Source: Purshia tridentata
Taxonomy: Eukaryota > Streptophyta > Magnoliopsida > Rosales > Rosaceae
Direction of reading: 5' to 3'
Assembly: GCA_003254885.1 (NCBI GenBank)
Contig: QANT01004195.1
Span: 62,001 to 126,000, forward strand
DNA: 64,000 nucleotides
Part shown: positions 1-10,989 of the stretch, in pieces
Numbering within the stretch: position 1 is the stretch's first letter
Layout: each line of letters opens with the position of its first letter
Made by a program: the position numbers and the translations under genes
The notes under the pieces: generated by a model
Told to the model about the DNA's origin: nothing
Database searches by the model: none
Seen by the model: only the letters and a program-made list of their open reading frames with translations

Positions 1-1067
1 ATTAATGCAGATCTATGAAAGACAGCTTGACAGAGAAACATGAATGAAAAGCCAACCATATATAGCTAGTCACATGATAATGTCTAGATATATACGAGCT
101 AATTTTCAGCTAAAGGTTACCTTTTTTCACCAGGAGTGACTGTGAGTGCTATTAATTCTTGTCCAACTAAATTAATGAAAAGAAGAGGAGACCATTTGCA
201 GTGATGCCAACGGATTGGCGGAGGACATAATGGACATTGATTAATTGGCAGCGTAAACTTTTTTGAGTCTGATCGTTTGGGCACTTGTTTGTTTTAACCC
301 TTGGTTAATGGCTTAGATTTATACATAAGAAAATTTCTCTACCACATTCAATATATTAAGCATATGAACACAGTTTTTGTATTGTGGATTATATTCCATG
401 CAAACCAAAAACAATTCATTTTGTGAAGGGCTACTGATTTCTTTGACTTTTAATTATTATCTATTCTATAATGACGTATTTTTATAATTTTAAAATTATT
501 CATTTTTTAGATATTTTTAAAATATTGTTTTTATAAAAAATCAACAAAATTGAATATTATTTTATCATAAAATTATTATGGAATAAATAAACAATGAGTC
601 TAATTAGTATCAAATTTCTGTAAATTTATTTAATAACAATTATATAATTAAATAATTTTTTATTTAGTTAATTTTTTACAATAATAATCTTTAAGTAATA
701 ATACAAACAATAAATATTTCGAGAATAAAACTACGAATAAATATAATAAACAATAAGGAGAATGTTAAGTATTTGTCTATATTAAAACATGAAATTTAGA
801 ATAGAGGCCAAAAAAAAAAAACATGAAATTTAGAAAGAAAAAGCTCAAAATGTTAAAAAATTAGAAGGAAGGAAATCAAGACGGTGCGTTCAAGGATGCT
901 AATAAACAAGAGGGTATATCCGTAATTTAGTTGACGAACGAAATCCTCCTTCATCTTGTTCCTGGTTCCACAGCGACCTCGTTTTGGCGAGTTGGCCACA
1001 TTCTGCAAACCCTAAATTACCAATTTGAAAAGCTCCTTGCTTTCAATTCAAAATCCCAATTGTATCA
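1..1067. other. 5' intergenic region and SMU2 promoter/5'UTR
   Basis: No gene is recognised here. The stretch is AT-rich, especially 470-760, where runs of A and T dominate. The last 150 bases are less AT-rich and carry a telo-box just before the first ATG of the RED/SMU2 gene, so they are probably core promoter and 5'UTR. No open frame with family resemblance is visible on either strand. Confidence 0.6.
1007..1015 (+). promoter_or_regulatory. Telo-box upstream of SMU2
   Basis: The sequence AAACCCTAA lies 53 bases before the SMU2 start codon. Telo-boxes are a known plant promoter/5'UTR element in housekeeping, translation and splicing-related genes. Position and orientation fit, but function is inferred. 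Confidence 0.5.
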
Positions 1068-4000
1068 ATGACTTCGTCAAAGAAGCATTACAAGGAGAAA
1101 GTTGTTCGCCGCAAGTGAGTAAAAAGTCCATTGTGTTTTCTCTACTATACAACACACCTTAGGTTCCCTATTCAATGTTTAACACGTAACATAGTCGATG
1201 CGAGGCATCACCATCATATTCAATCATATTAATTTGTTCCGAAGTTAATTTTGTTTTCAATCTTTTTCAATTTGTCCTGGTTTTGTGTAATGAAGCTGTT
1301 TTTCAAAGTTTCGGATGAAATTAGCTTTAATTTGTTCAGAATGCAAATTATGTGTTTGATGTTATGTTTATGTGGGTACTGCATGCAGAGAGGAGAAAGC
1401 AGCAGAACAACCAGAATTACCAAAATACAGAGACAGAGCTAAGGAGCGGAGAGAAGATCAAAATCCTGATTATGAGCCAACTGAATTGGGTTCTTTTCAT
1501 GCCGTTGCACCTCCCGGGAATGTTGATCTCCGGTTATTAGCCTTACTTTCATGTTCAACTTGTCAATGGCTTTGCCATTTTATTAGCTTAATTGTATTTG
1601 CAATGGTGTTTGCAGGGCAGCTGATGCACAAAAGTTGTCCATCGAGAAGAGCAAGTATCTTGGAGGTGTGTGTTACTCATAATAATAGAAAATTGTTCGC
1701 ATTGTCTTAATTTCAGGGTCTCATTGTCCCATATATGATAATTGGTTTTTCTTTTTCCTGGGTAATGTTGATTTTTTACTCAATTTAACATGTTTCGCAG
1801 TTTTATGTACCTTGTATATTAACCTAATTTTGATAGAAATGACCTTGCATTTGTTGCTATTTGTTAGAGTTTATGATGACTCACGATCAATATTTTTGAT
1901 GATTAGCCGTTGCTCTTACTTTATGCTGAACTGGATTAATTTTGTTCAGGTGATGTGGAACACACGCACTTGGTCAAAGGTTTGGATTATGCTTTACTTA
2001 ACAAAGTGAGAAGTGAGATTGTAAAAAAGCCGGATGCTGGAGATGAGGCTGATGCAAAATTGAGGTAATTGTATATGGGTTACTTATCATAAATATCATG
2101 GCTATGTCTTAAAATCTCATTTATCTTTGCAATTTCACTAATAAATTTTGGCAAACACGATATAGAAAGATTAAATTGTGTTGATATTGGCCATTTAAGT
2201 GTTATTATGAGTTATTGATCTATCAATGTAATGGTCAAAAGTCAATAACTTCTTTGGCTGTGTCATATCATGTGTACTAACACGTGCTTCCTATTCTCTG
2301 ACAGAGCATCTCAGGAAGACCAAAAATTGTCATTTCGCACTGCAACTGCAAAGGTGTGTTACTTTGGTGATATAATGAGGCACTTTTGTTCTTAATCATA
2401 ATCTGTTTTCATTGATGTCTTCTTTCTGTGTTTCAGTCAGTATATCAATGGATAGTCAAGCCCCAAACGGTTATTAAAACCAATGAGATGTTTCTTCCTG
2501 GTAGAATGTCATTTATTTTTAACACGGTGAGAGTCTTTATTGCTTGTTTTATTTTAAGCTTGTGTAATTTATAGCAGAGCAGTCTGCTGTGTTTGGGATT
2601 ATTTTGTGTTTAGTCTGTTGCACATTTTAAGCTTCTTTAAACCATTATAAACCTTGGTGGCCTGTTTGGGATCATATTGTGTTTATTTGCCACCTAAAGC
2701 ATGAATGGAAGTTCAAACTTTGAGTAGGAGTGTTTTGTAGGCATGTAGGCACTTAAAGGCTTAAAGCTGAGAGTACTGAGCTTTCTATTGTAGGATACCA
2801 TCAATATGATGACTCCCTTTTTTATCAATTTACCCCATGTTATTTTATTTTGCATATCAGGACGGCGGATATTCTCATGACATTCCAACGACCTTGCATA
2901 GGAGTAAAGCCGACTGTCCACAGCCAGAGGTTAAAATTTTCATGATCCCTTGTTGCGATCTTCCTTTTAGTGTTGGACTGTATCTGATTTTGGCTTCTAC
3001 TTATTGTGCAGGAAATGGTCACTGTGAGTGTTGATGGTTCTGTACTTGATCGAATTGCTAAAATCATGTCATATCTTCGTCTTGGATCTTCTGGGAAGGT
3101 TCTCAAGAAGAAAAAGAAGGAGAAAGATGCAAAAGGTAATTTCCCTATGCTGCTTTTCCCCAAAAGTAAGTGGAAATCATCAGTTTATGCGACTTAGGTT
3201 CTTGATTCATTCGTCTGTAATAGACTGGCATAATTAGTGGAAGCTACAAAATATATAAAGCATGCATTTGAAAACATTATCTATGAGGAAAAACATCATA
3301 TCGGTGTCATGCCTAAATGGTTATTGTGGCAATGTGCTCGACAGAATCAGTTAACAACTAGTCTAGATGGTCATTTCTTATTCAACTCAGATTTTCTAGA
3401 AATAAACTAAACTAAACTAAATTTGTATCTGTATTTTTCGTTGTGTGCTTGGTATAATTTACTTGATATTATCTGGGGTGCTGGCATTAGAGAATATGCT
3501 GTGATGTGGGGGAAGAAATCAGATTACATAATCCATTTGAGAATTCACATCAACCGTGTCCATCCTTCATCCCATCTGCCATTTGTGGTTGCTTATTTAT
3601 TTAGTCATTTAATCAAGTTCTTGTCTTGGCCCCATTTAACTGAAATACAGGAAGGATTTCAGTTGTTGGCAATGAATATGATGAAGAAGATAAGCCCTTG
3701 AAGCCTGATGTTGGGATTTCAAAGAATGAAACTAAAAGAGAGATTTTGCCACCGCCTCCACCTCCACCCAGGAAAACTTATACAGAACCAAAAGGCCCAA
3801 GTATTGCTAGAGCAGATGAGGATGACATTTTTGTAGGGGAGGGGGTTGACTATTCTATTCCTGGTAAAGATTTAAGCCAAAGCCCTTTGTCTGAGGACAT
3901 GGAAGAGTCTCCCCGGAACAAGGAGAAAGTTTCTTATTTTGATGAACCTGCTTATGGTCCTGTCCAACCCTATGGGCTGCCTCAGGAATGGCAGGAACCG

Positions 4001-5083
4001 GTATGTTGATCCTTGTATTTGTTGATTAGTATTCTAAACAGAATCTTGACTTGCATTTTGCCTTGGATGACTTATGCTTTATTGATTGAATGGATTTAGA
4101 ATGGATACGATGCGACACAAACACAAACAATGGCTGGTGCCTACCCAGCAGAGTGGCAGGAGTACCAATATACTGAGCAGATGGCTTATCCTGAACAATA
4201 CCTCCAGCCAAATATGCAGTCTTATGATGTGCAAGCAGGTTTGAACATACAGGATCCACGCTTTATGACTCAAGAGGAGAAGGATCGGGGTTTAGGGTCA
4301 GTGTTTAAGCGGGATGATCAAAGGCTTCAACAACTGAGGGAGAAAGATGCTCGAGAAAAGGATCCCAACTTTATCTCGGAGAGTTATTCTGAATGTTACC
4401 CTGGCTATCAAGAGTATAATCGTGAGGTTGTTGAGAGTGACGATGAAGATGACTTGTCAAAAATGGATATGGGTGGACGAGTAAGTATCTTAAAAACCCA
4501 TAATATTTTTTTATTTTTAATACTGCGTATATTAGAAAAATGTAGGCTTGATTCTTTTTAGTCTATCTGTAGCTTAGTTTTGTATGGCATTCAACATATT
4601 GGAGAACATTTGTTAGTAGCGATTCTTTGTGTGCTTCTATCCTCCTAAATGAGCACTAAACAATTAGAGGTGCAACATTATAGTTGTAGTCAGTTGTGCT
4701 TGACGCGGATGATTCATATTGTTGCTCAGCAGTTGTCTCTGCACTACTGAATCTTCACAAGATTTGTTACAATTGGTGATTTTGTCGTTGTCATTATTTC
4801 TGAACAGGCTAAGGGTCGTCTTCACCGGTGGGACTTCGAGACAGAAGAAGAATGGGCAACATACAACGAGCAGAAGGAAGCTATGCCAAAGGCTGCATTC
4901 CAGTTTGGCGTGAAGATGCAAGATGGCCGAAAGACACGAAAGCAAAACAAGGACCAGAAGATCACTAATGAGCTGCACAAGATCAACAAGATACTTGCCA
5001 GAAAGAAGATGGAGAAGGAGATGGATGGTGAGGGTGGCAGTTATGATGATGATTTACAGCCTGGAAAGAAACTTCGAGTTTGA
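1068..5083 (+). CDS. SMU2: RED/SMU2 splicing factor (suppressor of mec-8 and unc-52 homolog 2)
   Basis: This encodes the plant homologue of RED/IK, a spliceosome component that works with SMU1 in the nucleus. Eleven coding exons close in frame to 564 residues: 1068-1114, 1389-1532, 1616-1665, 1950-2064, 2305-2353, 2437-2526, 2861-2929, 3012-3135, 3651-4000, 4100-4480 and 4808-5083. All introns are GT-AG. The RED N-terminal block contains PKYRDRAKERREDQNPDYE, then KGLDYALLNKVRSEIVKKP and VLDRIAKIMSYLRLGSSGK followed by a lysine-rich stretch. A proline run and DDIFVGEGVDYSIPGKD follow. The C-terminal RED block has GLGSVFKRDDQRLQQLREKD, SYSECYPGYQEYN and KAAFQFGVKMQDGRKTRKQN, ending in a basic tail. 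Length and order agree with the Arabidopsis protein. The ATG was chosen because the peptide that follows begins with the usual short basic N-terminus (SSKKHYKEK-like). It is the first gene of a plus-strand run. Confidence 0.95.
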
Positions 5084-5237
5084 AGCTAAGAAGTTAGGTT
5101 AACAAATTGTAATATTAATTGGGAAAGTTTTGATGTAGCCTAAAGTCTGTTTGAATGGAGGAAAGTGAATGAAAAATATGAAAAACCATTTCCTTTTCTT
5201 TGTTTGATTGTTTTATAGAAAAGAATGAAAAGATTAT

Positions 5238-5348
5238 AAATAATATGAAATATAAAGTGGTATAGCGGTATTTGCATTTATCACCGAGTTACCCTTGTTA
5301 TAAAGGTTCGAGTCTTTTTTGTTTTTTCGGTCTGAAAAAAGAAGAAAG
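5238..5348 (+). mobile_element. tRNA-derived SINE-like element
   Basis: A perfect Pol III box A match (TGGTATAGCGG, 5258-5268) is followed 36 bases later by a 10/11 box B match (GGTTCGAGTCT, 5305-5315), then T-rich and A-rich tails. This is the layout of a tRNA-related SINE head. Imperfect 15-base direct repeats (5223-5237 and 5349-5363, two mismatches, sharing AAAGATTAT) flank it and could be the target-site duplication. The tRNA-like part does not fold as an intact tRNA gene, so I call it a SINE fragment. Family assignment needs copies elsewhere in the genome. Confidence 0.55.
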
Positions 5349-5730
5349 GAATAGAAAGATTATGCGTAATAATGGGTGCATAAACAAAAGGCTTATTAAC
5401 AATTTAAAATTCTTTGATCGTGGTTACCAACTGAAACTTGAACTCAAAGTCTTAAGTAACTAATAACCCATTCACCACGTGATCGTAGGCTGGATGGAGG
5501 AGATAGAGTGAGATGTCGTCCACCTTACTTTTGTAAGGTCACTGAGGAATGACATATCGTTTTTAGAAAACCCAAAAGGGCAAAAAGGGGAAGAAAAACG
5601 TGTACAGGACGGCATGTTAATAACTTAAATGATCCACACGGGCGGAAGCCTTCCGTATATCTCAAGGACTCCGCTGTCGTGTATCGTCTTCTTCTTCTCT
5701 TGCACTTGCACCTTGTTTTAGGTGATCGTA

Positions 5731-5739
5731 AAACCCTAA
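5731..5739 (+). promoter_or_regulatory. Telo-box in leader of FYVE-SYLF gene
   Basis: AAACCCTAA occurs in the probable 5'UTR exon about 420 bases before the ATG and upstream of a likely 5'UTR intron. It is the same motif and orientation as the one before SMU2. Its role is inferred from the known use of telo-boxes in plant 5' regions. Confidence 0.45.
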
Positions 5740-6150
5740 ATAAAGACAGACACAGAGAGAAAAGTTCAAAGCGAAACAATTCATTCCTCAATTTTATTCA
5801 ATTAACAGCTCGATTTGATAAAGAGGTATGTGTACCATTGCTCTCTTCTCTTAATTATATGTTTTTCCCTCTTTTAAATAACCTAGAGGCTAGAACAAAT
5901 AGGAAGCAATCAGATGTTTATTTGATTATTTTTATTTTTTCTTTGTTTTAAGAAAAAGTCATTAATTGCGAATTTCTTTCATTGTTCAGCTGCATACTTG
6001 TTTCTTGTTGGTTTTCGATAATTTGCTTCCGAATATTCACTTCAAAGTTACTAATTTTCCTGGGTTTTCTTTGGGTTTGAATTTTGTAACATTTGCAGGT
6101 TTTGAATGCCAACCCAGACTTGAAACTTGTGTAGTGCCTTGCAATATTGG

Positions 6151-8325
6151 ATGGCGAGCTTCGAGGGGAGAGTTTCGTATTCATCCCTTCCTAAGATAGA
6201 CAAACCCAATAGCAAAATCCATTTCGATGATTACGATGATGACTACATCGATCCTAAATGGCCCGTGGCGGAAGGCGGAGGCGGTGTTACTTACCCATTA
6301 GCTTCCAAGTCCGAGAAAGACTATTCATATCAGTTTCCCCTTGAATCCGAAGATTTTATTGATGGCAGTGGATATGATTCCGGTGAGGAGCCTTGTGATT
6401 CTCTTCAGACTGATATGCCTCCGGAGATAAACCTGAAGAATGTGCTGAGTGGGGTATTTGCCATTCTGACTGGCCGGAACAAAGCTCCTGATCTTCCACC
6501 AGACCAGCAGCTCCCCAGTTCAAATGTTTCATTCCTTGGCTCAGGCAAGAATGGCGATACTTACTTGCACTCCTCGGTCTACATACCCAGTGCCCCACCC
6601 CTGCTTGAGCCCACTGTGTTTAATTATAATGCATACAAAGACGTTTTGGAGGCTGAACCCCCTGAGTGGCTTCCTGATAGTTCAACCACAGTGTGCATGC
6701 AGTGCACTTCTCCTTTCACCGCCTTTACCCGGGGGAGACATCATTGTCGGTTCTGTGGGGGCATTTTCTGCAGAATATGTAGTAAAGGTAGGTGCTTGTT
6801 GCCTGTCAAGTTCAGGGAAAGGAATCCGCAGAGGGTCTGTGATTCCTGTTATGATAGGCTAGATCCTCTACAGGGTATTCTTATTAACAGCATTAGCAAT
6901 GCTGTTCAAGCAGCAAAGCATGATGTCATGGATTGGACATGCACAAGAGGATGGTTAAATCTTCCTGTTGGTTTTTCCATGGACCAAGAGATATACAAAG
7001 CATCCATCACATTGAGAAGTTACTCCCAGGTCAATTTTGAATTCATCTAAGTTTACATAATTTACTTGTCTTCCCTCTGGGACTCCCTTACAAGTTTAAT
7101 AGTTTCCTGCTTTATGGTCTCATAGATTGCATCTTAAACACTGATTGAATAGTTCTTTAATTTTTTGTACATGGAAACAGCAGAAAATGGCATTAAAAAA
7201 GTTGGAAAGTCACTGTATGACTGGTTACTAATAGTCTGCTTCTATATTGAAATTAACCATATTCTATTTTCTGACATCTTATGTAATGTTTGTTGGGAAT
7301 GGACAGGTTGCTAGGTCGAATCCTGAGAGGTCCATACCCTTAGCTGTTCTCAGAGGAGCCAAAGGCCTGGCAATCTTAACGGTTGCTAAAGTAGGTGCGC
7401 TTATTTCTTACAAACTTGGTACTGGTTTGGTAATTGCTCGAAGGTCAGATGGATCATGGTCTGCCCCATCAGCCATATTTTCTGTTGGCTTAGGATGGGG
7501 TGCACAGGTAAATATGCAATCTGTTCGTTGTTCTAATGCTATATATCTTTTATTAGCCTTACTATAACTATTTGGACATGCTTCAGTTTAATGAAAGGAA
7601 TTACAGAATAGTAAGAATCCATATGCATTTGTGTGTAATCTGTTTCCTTTTTACTGAAATCATAAAATTGATTTATTTAGTCTCTTTCTCTTCAGTAAGT
7701 TGGGAATTTCTTAATATTGATCTGAATTTTCTACTTCTTTAGTTCTATCCAAGGTGGTAATATTTACATCCTCATTGTTTTTTTTCCAGATTGGGGGTGA
7801 ACTTATGGACTACATAATTGTACTTCATGATTTAAAAGCTGTGAAAACATTTTGTAGTCGCATGCATTTTTCTCTTGGTGCTGGGTGTAGTGCTGCAGCA
7901 GGTCCTGTTGGTAGAGTGCTGGAAGCTGATCTGCGTGCTGGAGACAGAGGTTCTGGAATGTGCTATACATACAGTTGTAGCAAAGGTATGATGCCCTATC
8001 TAGAGTCGAAGATATTTTAGTTTATGAATGATTAGAATCGCTACCTTGTTTTTTGGTCCGAATTAGAATCGTAACCTATTTAGAGTTTTTGCCTCCACAA
8101 ATCCTCTCTCTCTGACTCCTGATGTTGCAATGTTTGACAGGTGCATTTGTAGGAGTATCATTGGAAGGGAACATTGTTGCCACAAGGATGGATACCAATC
8201 TACAATTTTATGGTGATCCTTACCTGACGACTTCTGATATACTACTTGGAACAGTGGACAGACCAAGGGCAGCTGAGCCCCTGTATGCATCCCTTGAATC
8301 CCTCTACTTGAGCCTACAGTGCTAG
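6151..8325 (+). CDS. FYVE zinc finger plus SYLF (Ysc84-type) domain protein
   Basis: This is a predicted endosomal phosphoinositide-binding protein of 486 residues. Four coding exons close in frame: 6151-7029, 7307-7507, 7790-7985 and 8141-8325. After an acidic, disordered N-terminus comes a FYVE finger (about residues 180-240). It starts VCMQC, contains the basic GRHHCRFCG signature and ends VCDSCYDRL; this motif is known to bind PI3P. The C-terminal half (about 260-486) is a SYLF domain. It has ARSNPERSIPLAVLRGAKGL, then glycine-rich VGLGWGAQIGGE and the SLGAGCSAAAGPVGR and GAFVGVSLEG blocks, as in yeast Ysc84 and animal SH3YL1, which bind lipid and actin-linked machinery. Unlike those, there is no SH3 domain. 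FYVE joined to SYLF is the usual plant arrangement (Arabidopsis has relatives). The ATG at 6151 is the first in frame in the final leader exon. The substrate and exact compartment are inferred. Confidence 0.9.
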
Positions 8326-9183
8326 ATCGGGTTGCATCTGGATGACTACTTGTTTAAGCTTTTTGTTCAGAACAATGGATGGGTTTCTGAATTCTGATCT
8401 TGGTTCCTCACCTTTGGTTTGCAATTGTAAAGTAAAATGTTAATAGGTGTTGGTTTATGCTTCTACCTGTATAAAGGGACAACAAAGATTCATGTCAGAC
8501 AATAAAGTTTCCCCCAACTGTGAATTCATTTGGAACTGCACCCTGTATATAAGCAAGCAATTTATATATATTATTTATTTGAGAATGTATCACTGCAACT
8601 TTATATGTATAGCCATATGATATGAGGACTTAAAGCAGACATTGATTAATGATTCTGTATCCCGATCACACAAAGTCAATTGAAGTACTTACAGATGAGT
8701 TATAATTTGGGTGGACAACGAATTATACTTGTAAGGGTATAATAATAAGAACATTCACTTATATTATAAATTATAATACATTATATAGAAAAATGGCTAA
8801 GAATTAAATCTTCATTGAAACTCGAATTAGAGTAATAAAGAAAATGAATAAGAAGTAAATATCCGATTTTCCCAAGCAGCAAGTCAAATCTGTCAATAAG
8901 ATAATTATGACCAAATAAAATATTCTAAATAATTCTCCTCATTATCAAATCATGATAATATCCAAAAAGATTGTGTAGATAATTACGTGAAATTCTCCAA
9001 AAACATAAAAAGTTTAGAAGACGTATTGAACAAGAAACCTATGCATATGAGAAAATCTTCTAACTCTAGGTCTCACAATCTACTCTTGAGCCTTCTCTTT
9101 CGTCTCCTTACTTTACATTGTCTCATGAGAGGGTGAAAATTTTAGGCTTAATTCAGAACCACAAAAGAGAAAGTAAGACCACA
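8326..9183. other. Spacer: FYVE-SYLF 3'UTR and RBR-1 promoter
   Basis: The first ~200 bases look like 3'UTR, and the rest is AT-rich spacer. No gene is recognised. A tiny upstream ORF (ATG at 9124, three sense codons) sits 60 bases before the RBR-1 start and might lower translation of that gene. Confidence 0.5.
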
Positions 9184-10085
9184 ATGGGCAACGAAGTGGG
9201 TAAGCTCCTCAGCCTCAATTCCAAACACACAAAAGTCCATACGAAACAGAAGAAAAACCAAGATGATGCTGATGGTGATGGTGATGGTGATGTTGATTCC
9301 ACCTCACCAACTTTTCGATGTGATTTCTGTGTGGAGCCAGTGCATCTGAAACACTCATTCAACATCAAGGGTTGCCCCCATTTTTACTGTCACGAGTGCA
9401 TTGTGAAATTCGTAGTCTCGAAGCTCGAACACAACGTTACGAGCATTATGTGCCCTGTTCCAGACTGCAGGGGAGTTTTAGACCCCGAGTACTGCCGTCC
9501 GATCCTCCCAAACAAAGTGTTTGATTGGTGGGGCAAAGCCTTGTGTGAACAAGCGATTACAAGTTCTAATGATCATGGCAAGTGCTTCTACTGTCCCTTC
9601 AGGGATTGCTCGGCCTTGTTGATTGATGATGGAGTGCAGGATATCAAGTGTTCTGTGTGCCCTCATTGCGATAGAGAGTTTTGCGCCAAGTGTAAGGTTC
9701 CTTGGCATACAGAATTCGACTGTGCTGAGTTTCAGAAACTGAGCAAGAATGGCGAAGATCATGGAGATAAGATGGTGAAGAAGCTCGCCGAGAAGAAGAA
9801 CTGGCGAAGGTGTCCAAACTGCAACTACTATGTTGAAAGATCTGAGGGGTGCAACTTCATGTTATGCAGGTGTGCTGAACAATTTTTCAACACTGTTTCA
9901 TCTTGTTTTTTTGTTCATTCAATTGAATCCATAATTATATGTGCCCTATGAATCAATTTCTATTCATTTAAATTGGTTTGTTAATTAATTGCAGGTGCAA
10001 AACTGCTTTCTGCATCAATTGTCGAACAATTTTAGACCGTCATGGCAAACACTATTGTCCAATTTGTAAGCGTACTTGGGGGTAA
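9184..10085 (+). CDS. RBR-type E3 ubiquitin ligase, copy 1 (short form)
   Basis: A 258-residue RING-between-RING ligase is encoded by two exons, 9184-9869 and 9995-10085, split by a 125-base phase-2 intron. RING1 begins at residue 46 (CDFC, then CPHFYCHEC and CPVPDC). The IBR holds CPFRDC, CSVCPHCDREFCAKC and PWH. RING2 starts RRCPNC and carries the expected catalytic cysteine at residue 223 (EGCNFMLC), then CKTAFCINC and HYCPIC. RBR ligases pass ubiquitin from E2 to this cysteine before the substrate. The N-terminus before RING1 is only about 45 residues, including an Asp-Gly repeat encoded by a GATGGT run. The ATG at 9184 is the first in frame. It is a tandem partner of the gene at 10990. 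Reading through the intron would add a short unrelated tail and lose half of RING2. Substrates are unknown. Confidence 0.9.
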
Positions 10086-10989
10086 TTTATCAAATGAATG
10101 TAACACAAATCTGGATTGCAGCCATTTATTGATAAATATAGACAAGTAAGTTTGAAATTTTACATATTTCTGTTCATATTATTGCACTATTTGAATGGTT
10201 TATTGAAACCTTCCTTTTGGTAAAGGGGGAGAAATGCCATAAACTAGTGATTGATTTATGCTTTTCATGATCTATTTGCCATTCCTAAATGCAACAAGTG
10301 CCAAGAACCTTCATACTTCTAGTATACTTTACTGGTTTTGATTTTTGTTGAAAAGAGATCGAATAATATTTGTGGGTACGAATGAAATGTTAAAACAAGT
10401 AGCTAGTATAATGATATATTGGAAATTAGTGGAAACATGAACTTGTACTAGAGACCTGAAGTCACAAAAAGATCACGAATATTAACATGCCTCAACTTGC
10501 CTTCTTACATTTGAAGACCAAAACAATATTTTGTTTTTTTGGTAAATAAAAAGTAATATTGGATAAAAACTTAACAGTCTCCGTCCAAATAAATTTAATA
10601 ACAGTTCGTATTTTTTTTATTACAAGAGAAGGGAAATGTTTGAATCTAACTATGTAGAGATTAAAGAGAGAATTTTTGTTTTCAATCAACTATAATTATT
10701 TTTAACTATTTTTATGAAGTGGATATATTTTTTTATATTTGATTAATTGTTTTTCATTATAATATTTGGGTAACTGTTGACGATGACAAAGATAGCAACT
10801 TTTTGGGCAAGGAGTTTAAAACGAAACGAACACAAAATACCGAATCTCAAATTAACATAATTAGGAATTTAGGATTCTCAAAATATAATCTAGGAATTGG
10901 GCAGCGTATGAATTAAGAAAGAAGACGAAGAAATTGAAATTGGGGTGAGGGAGAGGGTGCAAACTCCCGGACAATCTCAGTGAGTGAAA
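10086..10989. other. Spacer between the two RBR genes
   Basis: The first ~100 bases include a 37-base block (10102-10138) that is almost identical to one downstream of the second copy (13223-13258), so the tandem duplication included 3' flanking sequence. The remainder is AT-rich, with no recognised gene. The final ~100 bases are probably the promoter and leader of the second copy. Confidence 0.6.

Larger units (their letters stand above)
5084..6150. other. Spacer between SMU2 and FYVE-SYLF gene, with SINE-like element and 5'UTR
   Basis: The first ~150 bases are probably the SMU2 3'UTR. A tRNA-derived SINE-like piece lies at 5238-5348. From about 5690 the sequence reads as the leader of the next gene: a telo-box at 5731-5739, then a probable 5'UTR intron from a donor near 5826 (AAAGAG/GTATGTG) to an acceptor near 6099 (TTGCAG), ending about 50 bases before the ATG. 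No other gene is seen. Confidence 0.55.

Noticed and set aside
9870-9951. Read-through coding extension of RBR-1 beyond exon 1
   Set aside because: It adds hydrophobic unrelated residues and removes the rest of RING2. The splice sites at 9870 and 9994 restore the conserved CKTAFCINC, so this is intron.
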